From: Gautieria morchelliformis
Taxonomy: Eukaryota > Basidiomycota > Agaricomycetes > Gomphales > Gomphaceae
Direction of reading: 5' to 3'
DNA length: 64,000 bases
Assembly (NCBI GenBank): GCA_015179125.1
Contig: WHVA01000433.1
Span: 33,789 to 97,788 of the forward strand
Shown here piece by piece: positions 45,860 through 57,940 of the stretch; within the stretch, counting starts at the first letter, position 1, and every line of letters starts with the position of its first letter. The position numbers and the translations under genes are program-made. Under the pieces are notes generated by a model. That model did not search any database. It was not told the DNA's origin and saw nothing but the letters and a program-made list of their open reading frames with translations.

Positions 45860-47384
45860 ATGAGTTTAGGATGATGTTTTACATGGCCTCGGTGATAATG
45901 TTTTCATGGGGTGAGAATAATCTCATCGGATCCAGACTTGGCCTCGACTCTGCACATGCAGTTAGTGATTTGGTTTTGTCGCTTTCCCATGCTGCGAATT
46001 AAAGTTCCTAAAGAAACACGCGATAGCGTGACGCTCACGTAGTATCAACGTGCTGTTATGAATATATCAGGAGTGATTAAAATTGATGGATATGTGGAGC
46101 TCTTACACGGGTCAAGTCCCGTAAATGGCAGCACATCTCGGAGAAATGCATCATCCGTTTGGGGCCAGTCCAAAAGAAAACACTTTAAGACAAACCTATC
46201 CTCTAAACACGTGGATTTGTAAATATATGGACCACAAGACCCGAAGGTTCTTACGTCTCCATTAGTTGTCGGACTTCACCAATCAAGGCGACAACCCGGC
46301 TCGAAAGTGAGAAAGAAACCGTAGGGAAAAAGTCTGGAACATTACATGCCTGAATATCGATCTGCGTAGCTTGAGCGGAGGATTGGAATGGGCGGATTTG
46401 AAGGCTGATTGCTTGTGCCCTGGTAAATCATCAACTAGTCGTATAATTGGGATAGAAATGGAACATACTTTAGTGTCATAGGCAGGTATGCTAATGACTG
46501 GCGCATGGGACTAAGACCCATAGAAACGTCAGGTGGTGGTCGGTTCACTGTTCGTACAGCGATTGTCCAATCAGTGACCGATCAAATACGATCGCCAGGA
46601 AAATGAGATAGCTGAAGGCTGGTATTTCCAGAGATATAGATATAATGCCGCAAGATACCAGTAGGTGGAGATTGCTCCACAGACTCGAAGACTTCGATAC
46701 CCCAAAATGAAGGCTCCGTAGTACTGTAGGGCGGCGCAGCTAAACTGAGGAGAACAAATAAGGCAGACGTACAGCAGACACACCACACAGCGACATGGTT
46801 ATTAAGAGTCTGCCGCACAAGGTATTCAAGGAATGAGAAGCCCCAGACTTTCATGGATTTGCCAGGAATACATAGAGGGGACGCAGGGACAAGAACGTGG
46901 CTCAACAGCTATACGATGAGCATCTCGACAAAAATAGAGGCTTTTGAAGGAAGCACCAGACATTCGTGAAGGGACACAGCATAAAGAGGACAATCGACGG
47001 CCGAGCACATACAAAATCAGAACTAAGAGCGCATCACCAACCGGAGAGGGGTACCTTGCCTCAACGGCATCGTGGGGCGACAAACAACTCCTGCAGAGGT
47101 GGGCCGAGGTGGGCAGGGCCCATCGTCGGGGCAGTTGGGGCAGTCGCCCGCGCGAGGACGCAGGAAGCCGGGAGTCGCAGGGAGCGAAGGGAAAGGTCCG
47201 TGTTCTAGGTAGAATGCGTGTAACAACCATAGGCTGACCCGCCTGCGGTCGTATAAAATGACGAGAAAAAAGAAAAAAAAAAAAAAGACAAAAAAAAAAA
47301 CTAGGGAAGCGATGGGACACGTGATATGACACAACGTCCTCGGCACCAGCCGGACACTGACAAACCAGCACTTGCTCGCTGACC
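45860..47384. other. Intergenic region RanGAP - CFD1
   Basis: It contains an interrupted coding stretch on the minus strand (46265-46860, listed separately) and A-rich runs at about 47263-47301, shortly upstream of CFD1. Nothing else was recognised. Confidence 0.45.
46265..46860 (-). pseudogene. Interrupted, unrecognised membrane-type coding region
   Basis: On the minus strand, VWGFSFLEYLVRQTLNNHVA is followed by a hydrophobic span, then PPTGILRHYIYISGN, LSHFPGDRI and, after one in-frame TGA, SVTDWTIAVRTVNRPPPD in the same frame. A normal intron then leads to AQAISLQIRPFQSS and SLSSRVVALIGEVRQL before a stop. The coding character on both sides of the TGA is striking, but I do not recognise the family. 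It could be a decayed membrane-protein gene or a gene whose start I have not found. Confidence 0.4.
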
Positions 47385-48385
47385 ATGGCGTTGACCGATA
47401 CGCCTGTCTCACGACGACTCCAGAACGTAAAGCATATCATTATTGTGCTTAGCGGAAAGGGTGGCGTCGGAAAATCATCTGTGGCGACCCAGCTTGCTCT
47501 GTCGCTTTACGCCTCTCCCTCATCCTCAGCGCAATTGCCTCGCGTAGGGATCCTTGATGTAGACCTCACCGGTCCCTCAATCCCGCGCATGCTTGGGCTG
47601 GACAAACACGGCGTACATCAGAGCTCAGATGGGTGGGTCCCAGTATACGCTGATGGCGCTACGGCTCGTCTCGCGTGCATGAGCGTAGGGTTTCTCTTGA
47701 AGCGGAAAGAAGACTCAGTAGTGTGGCGTGGCCCGAAGAAGAATGCCATGATTCGGCAGTTTCTAAGCGACGTACGATGGGGAGAGCTAGATTATCTGGT
47801 GGTGGACACACCTCCTGGTTCGTCCCTGTGAGCTACCCAAGCGCTGTGTTGACACACACTCTAGGTACTTCTGATGAACATCTATCGCTCATGGAGCACC
47901 TTGCACCACTCCAAGCGCAGTCCCGGCTGTCCTCAGTCCTTGTAACCACCCCACAAGTCGTCGCGCTCACGGACGCCATGAAATGTCTCTCTTTCACACG
48001 GGCCGTTTCTTTGCCTGTTCTCGGACTTGTAGAGAATATGAGTGGGTATGTATGTCCATGCTGTGGTGAGATCACCAATGTGTTTTCTACCGGTGGAGGT
48101 GAGGAGATGGCGCGACGTGAGGGGCTACCATTTTTGGGCGCCCTACCCGTTGACACTCAACTCGTGGATTTATTGGATTCTGGAGGGAAAGAAGATGACA
48201 GAAAAGCTGAAGAGACAAATAAAACAGCCGGACAAGCAGACAGAAGCGCAATGGAGGAGACTGGATTTGTCGTTCTGGACGGGTATCGAAGAACACCGAC
48301 CCATACGCTATTTAAGGCAATCGCAGACAAGATCATCGGAAGTCTAGAAAATTTACCAGCGGTTGCCGAACCTTCAAAGACCTGA
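47385..48385 (+). CDS. CFD1: Cytosolic Fe-S cluster assembly scaffold Cfd1 (NUBP2)
   Basis: Exons 47385-47817 and 47865-48385 join in frame to 317 residues. With Nbp35 it forms the P-loop scaffold of the cytosolic iron-sulfur assembly pathway. Deviant Walker [10 protein letters not shown] lies near the start ([14 protein letters not shown]); [30 protein letters not shown] and [18 protein letters not shown] follow, the last restored by splicing. The cluster-binding CxxC pair is VCPCCGE. There is no N-terminal four-cysteine domain, which separates it from Nbp35. A Lys/Glu-rich insertion lies near the C-terminus. Confidence 0.95.
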
Positions 48386-50867
48386 CATATGACATCGGTT
48401 CACCTTCCATAGCACCATGTATCGACATCGATGTAGTTCTGACACAGTCGCTGATTAATGTGTACCAGGTCTACCATCCACAATGGCCATCCATATCGGG
48501 CATTTTCAACACAAACTTTCCTTGGGATTTTACGTTACACTTATTTCTATTGCGCATCTCCACGAGGTTCGGTATAGGCTAGGGAGTGTCTTGTTGCAGG
48601 GTTTTGTTTTCACCTTCATGTGCGTGTCCCCGAACACTCCACTCACGCTGTGTAACATTATATAATTGATGTCTTGCGTACACGTGAGCATAGATTGCTT
48701 TCTGGGCAAATATGAATTCGCAAAAGAGGCGGTGCATCTACATCGCCGTGGGATGGTGCCATGATGTCGTTTTTCTTTCATCTGTGTGTTTTTTTCTGGT
48801 TCCGTGATGCTATTGAAGGACAGGCATATGGTAACCGACGGAAAGCGTGTCAAGTGAAGGCTATGACTTGCTTCATGCTTATGTGAAGGGCGTAGGAATG
48901 TATACGCTCTATCTCTCCAGCAACTCCTGTTGTCTGCAGGATGTTATCCCGGTACCGCGCGCGTGTCATCTACAGCTTCGGCTGCCATGAGCTGCCATGA
49001 GCCAGCAGTGCAACAACTGCATGGTAAATTCCTGACCCTGCCGCCTGCAGTTAGCACGCCGTCGATCATAGTGTCCTCAGATCCTGCATCCTCTCCTCCT
49101 CCTCCACAGTGCATTGCCATACTATCCGCCTTGTGCGTTCACGTACGTCCCTCCTTTGTCCAATATTCCAATAGGGTTCTGGATACTCCTTCCCGCTCAG
49201 TCAATCAAATGTAGCACAAAGGGGATATGCTACAACCCTGGCGCGATCCACAAACCAGAATCTGGATTGGGAAGCGTAATCCGGTTGTATCTTGTGCCAG
49301 GTTCTGGAAGATTTCTTATCAGCCTGGGTAGCTACCGTCAACATCTGGTATTTCTGTTCTGAGTTTGCTCTTCGCGTACCGCGAAAATAAATGACTTTGC
49401 TGTACAGACCCCGAAATTGGGCAAACCCCTCACCAGTCGTTAGGTGTCTTCTCCGACCGAGATTTAAATCATGGAGAAACTCTGTCGGTATTACCACCGG
49501 TGCGTTCCATTTACGATGGAAGCATCTCTCGCGGCCCATTTTCCACCAATTCCAATCATATTCCCATATCTGCCCAGAATTTCTGTTGGCGTCGCGTGCC
49601 AAACCATAATGGCATGTGTAAGGTATGATGGGACTCGCCCGGCTGGGGATACACGTGCCAAGCCTCTGGGACAGGAGCTTGCAACGTCGAGACTATCTCT
49701 TTATCTTGTTGACATCTACGTGTGTACATCGGACTGACATGTCAGAAATCGTGACTGTCGCACCTGCATGGAAGGGGGTGCCACTGTGAGAACCTATGAA
49801 CGACGCCGTGGTTGAGCCAATATTCTTCCCCTAGGGTGACTGTGGATCCTCTTTATTTCCACCACATTCGATGATGTCTAAAGTTCCTTGCGATAAACCA
49901 GACAACCCCGTCCCGATAGAGGAACGAAACCAGAATGAAGGCGGCTGCACTGTTGTAAAGTCAGATGAAGTGGAAAGAGGGCCAATAAGTAAAATGGTGA
50001 GGATGGGAATAGACAGCGCAGTCGTGAATACCATGCTGGCCTGCCCTGACCAGCATTCTGCGCACATTCTTGATTACTGTAATATTCGCTTTCTAGGTGA
50101 ATTGTCGCTCTCCAGCGCACTCGCATGGCTCCGATCCCACGTTCCAGGGTTAGGTGCACTCACCCAAACTATACATACGCTGTGTTCCGCGAAACGGAGA
50201 GCAAATTAGAAATCATATTTATTTATTGAGCGATATGTTCGGGGAGATTGGCGTACCGCTTGTTAATGACAGAACCATATCGGATATCGGGTGAACTCCT
50301 TTGCCGAAAAACCGTTCGCGCATGCGCGATGAGCTTTTCGTCGGTCCCCCCTGATTTTCTGCAGTTGTATGTACAGGGTATTGATTGTAGGAATCGTAGT
50401 TCCAGCATCGTGGACATCTGCCGCCGGACTGGAAACTACCAGCCGCAGTTCCACAGTTGGCCAGCTTGAGCTGGTAGCTTGGGCCCGTATACCTCCCACT
50501 AGCGGGACATGTGCATCGGCTCGAAACCGCTGCACATCCGTCTTCCCCCAGCACCCTACAAAGGTTGCCCAATAGCTTAGCTAAGGACGTCAACATCGTG
50601 ACTGATCGAGGATAGATTCCGGGGCGCGGGGATCAACCTCCAATTTAGTAATACTGGTTGGGTTCTCCCGTAGCCGGCTCTATAAGCGGATTATGTAGCC
50701 ATATCTGCCGGCTTGGTACTCGGCTCGGGCTTGGGCGCCCGACTGAGCCAAGCCGGCGGCAACATCACTTTGTACCTGGCGCCGTAAGTAGGCGATATAA
50801 GAATGATATTTTAGCTTTAAAGTGCTCGATCAGGCTCCCAGTACACAGGACAGGCTCATTCACAATC
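48386..50867. other. Gene-poor region of 2.5 kb
   Basis: Open frames of up to 133 codons occur on both strands but show no domain, no signal peptide and no consistent exon chain. A short tandem repeat (GAGCTGCCAT twice) lies near 48990. I could not support a gene here. Confidence 0.5.
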
Positions 50868-53161
50868 ATGGGACTCACTCCTGGAGTGCGCTTTCTAATT
50901 GCAACTGGAATTCCTGCTCTGCTTGGTCCCCCTCTTTTCGTGCATGCGTTGTTCATCTCTGTCGCACATTTCACATCGGCCCTATCGCTCACCCCCGCCA
51001 TCTTAACGTGCACGTATATCTTTTCATTCCCAGCCTATGTTTTTCTATCCACGCGCATATCAATTTTGAGGCAAACTTGGGGAGCTTACCGACTGGGAGC
51101 GCGTGTTATGCCTCGCGTCGAAGGAGTCTTACCAGGTAACCTCGACATACTCTACCGAGGCTTCAGCGCAGACAAGTCAGAATACCTCGGTGAAATCTGG
51201 CTCGCCCCAACCAGGACTCTCGGCACGACATTTGCGATACGGATTCTGAGCGACCAAAGAGTATGCACGTTAAACCCACAAAACATCCAGAAGATTTTGG
51301 CGACCGACTTCGAAACATATCGTAAAGGAAACCTGTTCAATACTATCATGCAAAGCATGCTAGGTGTTGGCGTCTTTAACAGTGATGGTGACATGTGGCA
51401 ATTTCATAGGAAAAGTTAGCTGCATCACTCGCTCATTTCTTGGCATTATTTCTATCACTAATGCATTCGGGCCAGTGACCAGGCCATTTTTCTCAAACGA
51501 GCGGGTGACAGACCTCCTCCTTTATGAGAAGAAAGCAGCGATCACTCTTCAGAAAATGCAGGAGCGTTTCGACGCAGGCCTTGCCGTGGATTTTCAGGTA
51601 TGGCATGTAGTTTGGTGACTTCTCTCTCCTCATCACATACAATTCCAGGATCTTGTTGGTGAGTTTCTCTCTCTACTCTATCGCTTGCTGTCACGCCTGA
51701 CCAAATTTAGCGCGTTTCACGCTTGACTCAGCCTCAGAGTTTCTGTTTGGTACCTCCATCAACAGTCTTGACTCGCCTCTCCCTCTGCCGCAGAACGCCT
51801 TGACGCCGCGAACGGACATTCCCAGCACCGCAAGCACTCGCTTCGCGCGTGCCTTCGCCGCCGCTCAAGTGGCCTCACTTACCCGTATAGAATTAGGAAG
51901 CCTTTGGCCTCTCGCAGAGATATTCGAAGACAAGTTGAAACGGCCCATGGCAGAGATCAAAAGTTTCGTTGAACCGATTGTGAGGAATGCAGCAAAAAAA
52001 CGGACCCAGGATGGCATTAAGGATGAAGAAACCTTTTTGGGACATATGCTGGATGTCACGGATGGTGCGTTTACGTATCTGTTTCAGGCATGCAGTTGAA
52101 AGAGGCTATTATGAAAGACATGAAGGTGATTGTGGATGAAACCCTGAACATGTTGCTAGCAGGTCGTGACACTGTACGTTTATTGTTAGCACATCTATTC
52201 ATCGAAATACTTACTATTCCTTCCCAGACCGCATCACTACTGACGTTTGTCACTTACTGCCTGGCGATGTACCCCCATGTTCGGTCTCGACTTAGGGAAG
52301 AAATTATTCTTACTGTCGGAATGACTCGGTCTCCAAGGTACAATGACAAACAATCCCAATGATACTCTAATTTTGACGTATTCCACGCAGTTATAACGAC
52401 CTCCGCAACATGAAATACCTACGTGCCGTACTTAATGAAACCTTACGTCTGTTTCCACCAGGTGCGAAGAGCCACTTTCTCCTTTAGCTACGTGTTGAAC
52501 CCACCCAGTCCCCTTCAACATGCGCGAGACAATACATGAAACTACATGGATAGACGATGAAGGCAAGAAGGTTTATGTCCCTGGCAATACTCGGTGAGCT
52601 CATTGTAAATATGACAACTCGTATTCAAACTGGGTTCTTCTAGTCTCGCCTTTTCAGTTCTGCATCTTCACAGACATGAAGACTATTGGGGTCCGGATGC
52701 ACACATCTACGACCCTGATCGATGGCTGGACTCCCGTATTCAGCGCTTAACTTCCAACCCTTTCATATTTGTGCCCTTCAATGGAGGGCCAAGAATCGTA
52801 CGCACATGATTTCGTAACGGCTACGTACGGGCTGAACGCACGCATCACAGTGTCTTGGTCAACAGTTCGCGTATCATGAGACATCCTTTTTCCTTGTAAA
52901 GCTGCTACAGCAATTCGAGGACATCTCACTCGCGCCCGAATGTCAGCCACCGAATACAAGGCCCCCTATCAGTTGGAAGGATGCCTCCCTGGATAACGTG
53001 CTCGGAAAACGCAGATCACTGGAGGAGTGCTTCCCCCGCGCTCACCTTACTCTGTATGCCGATGTGAGTGAGAGAAAACTTGTTTCATGGTGCTGTCAGC
53101 TAAGTTGTGTTCTCTACAGGGAGGGTTATGGATCCGAGGAAAGTCGGCGGAGATCTTATGA
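50868..53161 (+). CDS. Cytochrome P450 monooxygenase, CYP63/CYP52-like
   Basis: Eleven exons (50868-51414, 51476-51597, 51649-51658, 51711-52054, 52096-52173, 52228-52337, 52391-52461, 52509-52593, 52644-52797, 52851-53063, 53120-53161) join in frame to 591 residues. Two or three N-terminal hydrophobic spans anchor it in the ER. Visible: I-helix AGRDTT (across intron 5), ExxR in LNETLRLFPP, a PERF-like PDRWLD, and the haem loop FNGGPRICLGQQFA, with its Cys at the start of exon 10. Exon 3 is only 10 nt (DLV). The intron at 52055-52095 is short (41 nt) and its donor is a choice: a donor at 52065 would leave only about 23 nt. Substrate unknown; fatty acid or alkane oxidation is typical of relatives. 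Confidence 0.9.
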
Positions 53162-54097
53162 TAGAAACAATGCTATCCTAAACATCATCTGAGAATTTAT
53201 GTCTAAGTTTGGTGTTTTCGTGGCAATCACATAGACTTGCGACATACACTCAAGTATGCGTATCAATGTGAGCCTTCTGCAGGGTGACTCGATCAACACA
53301 ACGTTGTACTTGCACAAGAGTAGATTTAATTCTCGCCGCGAGTGTTCTCCATGCGATGTCTTATTTACTATCCTACTTTTTGATGCTTGCATCTCATAGC
53401 AGTCTCAATCCACTCTCGCCTTCTGATGTGGATGGCACCTATAGTACGTACGTACCTAGCTACGGGTGATTTTAATCGATCATAAATACTGTATACCTAA
53501 TTATGGACTCAGATGGTGAATCGCAGCATGAACACGATTCGTGTCCGTTCTTCCAAGATCTTAGCTGGACAGCAGCTGCAACATTGCAACCTGAAGCAGT
53601 AGTATATACTAAAACTAACTATTCCGGATTGCTCAAGAACTACGTAGCTGACGATCTTACCTTGGCACTCTCCTACGTGGCTATCATGGGCCACGGCTAG
53701 CTTCAATTACATTCATTATATATCGGGACGTATATATAAGTACAATACGTGAATGTTCGTATACAGACTGGAGAGGGACTGGTGCGTACATAATACAGCG
53801 TCATACATGACGACAAATCCGAATCTAGGCAAAGATAAGATACGAACCCGAAACCCGAAACGGTATGTAGGTGACGAAGCATATTATAAGATCGTCGCAT
53901 ATTACCAGATTGAGGGGAAAATAAAACACAACAGTCCATCATCAAATACAAAGAAACGTCGGTATATTTCTTCGACAAGGGAATGTCCACGTGCAGATGT
54001 CCTATCATGAAGAGCGGTTAGCTGACGGGACGAGCCATATTGCGCAAACCTAAAGCGCAGTGTCAACAACATACCTCTCGTAAGGCGAAGATGCTGT
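53162..54097. other. Gene-free stretch after the P450
   Basis: AT-rich; a 65-codon open frame at 53503-53700 has no recognisable features. No RNA gene or repeat seen. Confidence 0.45.
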
Positions 54098-54747
54098 TCA
54101 ATCGAGCCACAGATCAGTGCTGCAAGGCCCATCACTTTCCCGGGACCATGTAAGCCACGCTTCGTACGAAAGCTCGTCGTCCACAATGTCAGGGTAGACT
54201 CTACTGGAGAGGACAATGCCGTCGGCCTCGCGACCCGTCTTTGTCGCCAACGCAGTTACTAGTTCGTCCCATGGGGGCACGGCGGGGAACTGAAAGAGAG
54301 AGGCTGGTTCATGCTGGTTTCCATGCTGAGATATATACACGTCGAAGCCGAACAGATCCTGTAGGTAAGAGGTTAGGACGGTAGTTCTGAATGCAAGGGG
54401 TGACACACATGACTACCACGGAACAATCTCAAGTTCGGAGCTAGCGACATGCTGCTGCTCGATAAGTTGGCATCCGAGAGGGAGGCTTCTCGTTCGGAAT
54501 GCTCAAAAGACGAGGCAGACGGGGAGTCGAATTCTTCTTCTAACCCACCAAACGTATGGGGCGCTTCGATGGGGGAAATGTTTGAGTGGGCTGGAGCTCG
54601 AAGGGACTTTGAGCTGTCGGCGAGGACAGGCATCTGTCTCGTATTGGAATCTGGCCAGATAGGGATGCCTGTAGCCTCTGAGGTACGGAGCTTCAGCTTA
54701 GCGAAGCAGGAGCGTATAGAATTCTTCAAGTGGGTGAAAGTCAACAT
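54098..54747 (-). CDS. Hypothetical protein, two exons
   Basis: Exons 54409-54747 and 54098-54358 (minus) join in frame to 199 residues. The N-terminal part is Ser-rich and acidic (GGLEEEFDSPSASSFEHSER). The C-terminal part is more compact: DLFGFDVYISQHGNQHEP, PPWDELVTALATK, DGIVLSSRVYPDIVDDELSY, EAWLTWSRES. Coding character and the consistent splice support a gene, but I do not recognise the family. More exons may lie upstream (a frame with YVYNFRKSRLPFILWHK near 54830). Function unknown. Confidence 0.45.
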
Positions 54748-55406
54748 GAATACCAACGTCGCAAAGGAGAGGGTGAAGAGTCAGAAGACAAGAGAATGAT
54801 TCTCTGCACGTTTATGCCACAGTATAAATGGCAGCCTGGATTTTCGGAAGTTGTAGACATAAGCCGTACTCGAGACATGTCGCGGACAGGCGGCGATGGG
54901 GTCCCGAGACCAGGCCCAGTTCCAAGTAAGATGGCGAAGGGGAAGCATACAGTACGTATTGATCGGTGAGGTAAGTCTTATTCCACAAGTTATACCCATA
55001 TGGTGAGAGTCAAGAGTAAGACGGGAGTTGTTGAGCGTCTATGGGCGTTAGATGCTGGTACAGCCAGACAGTTCGTTCGTATTTTCAGGTCACAGACTAC
55101 GGCTGGCCGGAAGTCCACGCTTCAATTTTCGATTTCCACAAGCTAAAACTAACCAAAGAAGCATCAACAACCTCTTACCGCGTTTCATCTAGTGCACGGA
55201 CCGCGCAGAGTATGCGTCATGGTCGTTGGCACTGAGTATAAAGCATGGTATATTTCCCTTGTCTTAGTAGTATCTCCCATGCCAGACCATGGCCTCCACA
55301 CTGACAACGTCACTCCATGTGGCGGGGACGATAACGAGCACGATGGCTGTCAGACGACGCTCCGGAGAAGCTTGAAAAAAAATCTCCTGTGCAAGAAATG
55401 TGTCGT
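54748..55406. other. Flank to the left of the retrotransposon
   Basis: No gene recognised with confidence; a minus-strand frame near 54781-54999 may be an upstream exon of the preceding gene. The last five bases before the LTR (GTCGT) do not match the bases after the right LTR. Confidence 0.4.
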
Positions 55407-55774
55407 TGTGAGGGCAACACTAATGACGAAGCCACAACCAAAGATACTCAAGGAGATAAGAGCCGATACTAGGACAATGACCAACTGTGTAGTGGGTATC
55501 CTCAGATTATAACTCTACCAACGATAGATACATGGGGACTTGCCTATGTAGTGGGTATCCTCAGAGTTCAAGCTGAGGAAACACCACCACACGGGCTACA
55601 GTCTTATAGCGCTGGCAAGGCTTACATAATAGGGGAGACGGAAACTTGTAGAAGATTACGGAAGGTGACGGAGTGTGACAGAAGGTGATGGAATGTGACA
55701 GAAGGTGACGGAATGTGACGGAAACTCATGGAAGGAAATAGAAACTTGTGGAAGGAAATGCGTGAACCCTGACA
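55407..55774 (-). repeat. 3' LTR
   Basis: On the minus strand it begins TGTCAGGG and ends CCTCACA. It matches the right LTR over its full length. Short GTGACGGAA/GTGACAGAAG units repeat near the middle of its inner half. Confidence 0.93.
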
Positions 55775-55789
55775 TCACCCCCCTCTCAA
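55775..55789 (-). other. Polypurine tract
   Basis: On the minus strand ATTGAGAGGGGGGTGA directly precedes the 3' LTR, where second-strand synthesis is primed in this class of element. Confidence 0.75.
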
Positions 55790-55827
55790 TGCTTGTCGTC
55801 CCGACAAGCACAGCTGCCACCTAGCCC

Positions 55828-56382
55828 TCAACATCCACCGAGACATCGTTTCCAAGTATGCCACAGGCGAGACCACCATCTCTCCTGGCCCTTCCCTTCC
55901 TGGTAACGCAGGTCAATGATGAGCTCAGGGGGATTGGGGTCCATGGGCAAGTGCGGCCCTCGGAACCTTGCTCGACGTATTCGCTCTCCTGCCATGTTAC
56001 GGAAACGCCGCCCCACCCAGCCTTCGAAAGTGTAGGGGGTTCCACAAGGGGGGGTTCCATCGTTGAGGAAGACAGGGTCGCCGACGTAGTATGTGTTCTC
56101 TCGTCTGTGTCGGGGTCTGAGGAATGCGAGTGCAGGGCGAGTGGGCGCCTGACTCTCCGCTGGTGTGAGGTCCTCAGAGCTGACGGACCACTTTGAAGAC
56201 CATGCGACGTCGAGATCACGGCAGTCAAGCATCCTTTGTAGCTTGGCTTCACTGGCTGCTCTGGATGACGAGAATCCGGAGAAGTGCAGGAGAGTGGGAT
56301 CGACACGTGACATGTTTGGCAGGTCAGAGAGGTTTTGGGTGAAGCTGGGGAGGGCAACAAGCTCAATGGCGGGCGAGGACAT
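55828..56382 (-). CDS. Additional ORF between pol and the 3' LTR
   Basis: An intact sense-strand frame of 184 codons begins MSSPAIELVALPSFTQNLSD at 56382 and ends before the polypurine tract. It lies beyond the chromodomain, in the position where some elements carry an extra or env-like gene. I see no signal peptide, no membrane span and no known domain; it is rich in Arg and Pro (PRHRRENTYYVGDPVFLND). An overlapping sense-strand frame at 55821-56366 is probably a shadow. That it has stayed open while pol has decayed is notable, but it may be chance. Confidence 0.5.
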   Translation of the reverse strand: MSSPAIELVALPSFTQNLSDLPNMSRVDPTLLHFSGFSSSRAASEAKLQRMLDCRDLDVAWSSKWSVSSEDLTPAESQAPTRPALAFLRPRHRRENTYYVGDPVFLNDGTPPCGTPYTFEGWVGRRFRNMAGERIRRARFRGPHLPMDPNPPELIIDLRYQEGKGQERWWSRLWHTWKRCLGGC

Positions 56383-56469
56383 GGTTGATGGATGTGGTGG
56401 GGTCGATGCAGTGGAAGTGAGCGGTCACAGGTGGAGAGGGGATATATAGCTTATTGGAATGAATTGGTT

Positions 56470-57940
56470 AGGCGGAGGCCGATATCGCTTATCTTTGGGG
56501 TTCTGGACCCTTGACATCATAAGTAGAAGCCCTGCCTGCTGTCCAGTCGAAGAGAGTTTGCCTGGAAGGTTCTGTGAAGTTCTGAAATCTCTGGAAGGGG
56601 AGGGACATATATGTGGCTGCTGAGATACGCTGAGGTGCCTCTGGGTTCTGCCGGTGAAATTCTTTAACGAGTCGCTTTGCCCCAGAGACATCTTTCGCTG
56701 GTAGCCAGAGATCGTCGGCAGCTCCATAGCCCTTCTAGCGCACGAGATACTCCAACCTTCCACGGAACATCCTGCTGTCTAGAATCCTTTCAACTTCATA
56801 TTCTTCGGCTCCATCCCGTATGACAGGGGGGGGTGGTGGAGGGGCATGACGTTCAAGGATTGGGTCATCTTCATATGGCCGAAGCAGGACGACAGAGAAC
56901 ACTGGATGTGTGCGACCAAAGGATGTAGGAAGATTTAGACCATAGGCATTTTGTGAGACCACCTTATTAACAGTGTAGGGGCCTAGCCACTTGTGGTCTA
57001 GCTTCTTCATTGGGCGAGTGGTTGTGATGTTTTGTGCATTGAGCCAGACCTTGTCACCAAGCTTATAAACTGGGGCTGCTTTATGGTGCACGTCATAGAA
57101 GTGTGCCATGTCCTCTGCTGCCTTGGACAGGGCCGAACGAGCTTCTCTTGTGGCCGCTTCCATCCGTGTTGTGAACTCATCCAGGGCCTCGAGTCGAGTT
57201 TCCCGGACTGGTTCCAGTCCCAGCCTTGGATGTTGGCCACTATCCAACATGAAGGGTGTAGTCTGGGTTGAGGCATGGATTCGGTTGTTATAGGCAAACT
57301 CGGCCAAGGATATCCATTCAAACCAATCATCCTGACGCTGGTTGACGAATAGTCGAAGGTATTGCTCAATCTCCTGATTAACCCTTTCAGTCTGTCCATC
57401 AGTTTGGGGGTGATAAGCAGTAGAGGCAGCGACTTTGACACCAAGAAGTTTGTTCAGTTCACGCATGAACTGGGAGATGAACTGTGTGCCTCGATCACTG
57501 ATGATTTCTTCAGGGAGCCCATGAAGTTTCCAAACATGATCACGGAAGAGTCGGGCAACTCCCACCGAAGTTACATCTGAAGTGGTGGGAATGACATGTG
57601 CACACTTTGAGAGGCGATCGACAACAACAAGGAGAGCATTATAGCCATGACTGGTAGGCAGTTCTACGATCAAGTCAACAGACATAACCTGCCATCTACG
57701 GTCTGGGATACGGTTTGGTAGAAGCTTGCCAATGGGAGAAGCAGGGAAGGTTTTTGTCCGGTTGCACAGGTCACAGGCCTTCACATATTTTGCAATGTAA
57801 CGTCCCATCCCAGGCCACCAGTAACTCCGAGCAACTAGTTCAGTGGTTCTCCAACGACCAGGGTGACCGGTGAGAGGCATGTCATGGTGCGCTTTCACTA
57901 TGTCATGTCGTAGTTTTGCATCAAGCGCATGTACACTTTG
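56470..57940 (-). pseudogene. pol: integrase and chromodomain part
   Basis: The frame at 56735-57898 carries the zinc-binding HHCC region (H-H-x4-TGH and CDLCNRTK), the catalytic DDE core (VDLIVELP, DRGTQFISQF, and the Glu in HPQTDGQTERVNQ), and a GPY/F-like region (WLGPYTVNKVV). The chromodomain starts at EEYEVERILDSR and is cut by TAG at 56735-56737; the same frame continues with KGYGAADDLWLPA. A one-base shift separates it from the RT frame near 57920. Confidence 0.9.

Noticed and set aside
49201-49602. A 133-codon minus-strand frame
   Set aside because: No motif, no start context, no adjoining exon; composition resembles non-coding neighbours.
49871-50209. A 112-codon plus-strand frame
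   Set aside because: No recognisable domain, and equally long frames exist on the other strand in the same place.
34410-53161. A secondary-metabolite gene cluster (desaturase, PLC-like enzyme, P450)
   Set aside because: Genes are far apart, interrupted by RanGAP and CFD1, and no backbone synthase is present.
55821-56366. The second overlapping minus-strand frame at the extra retroelement ORF
   Set aside because: It overlaps the 184-codon frame in another register; the latter has the better start and ends at the natural position, so only one is listed.
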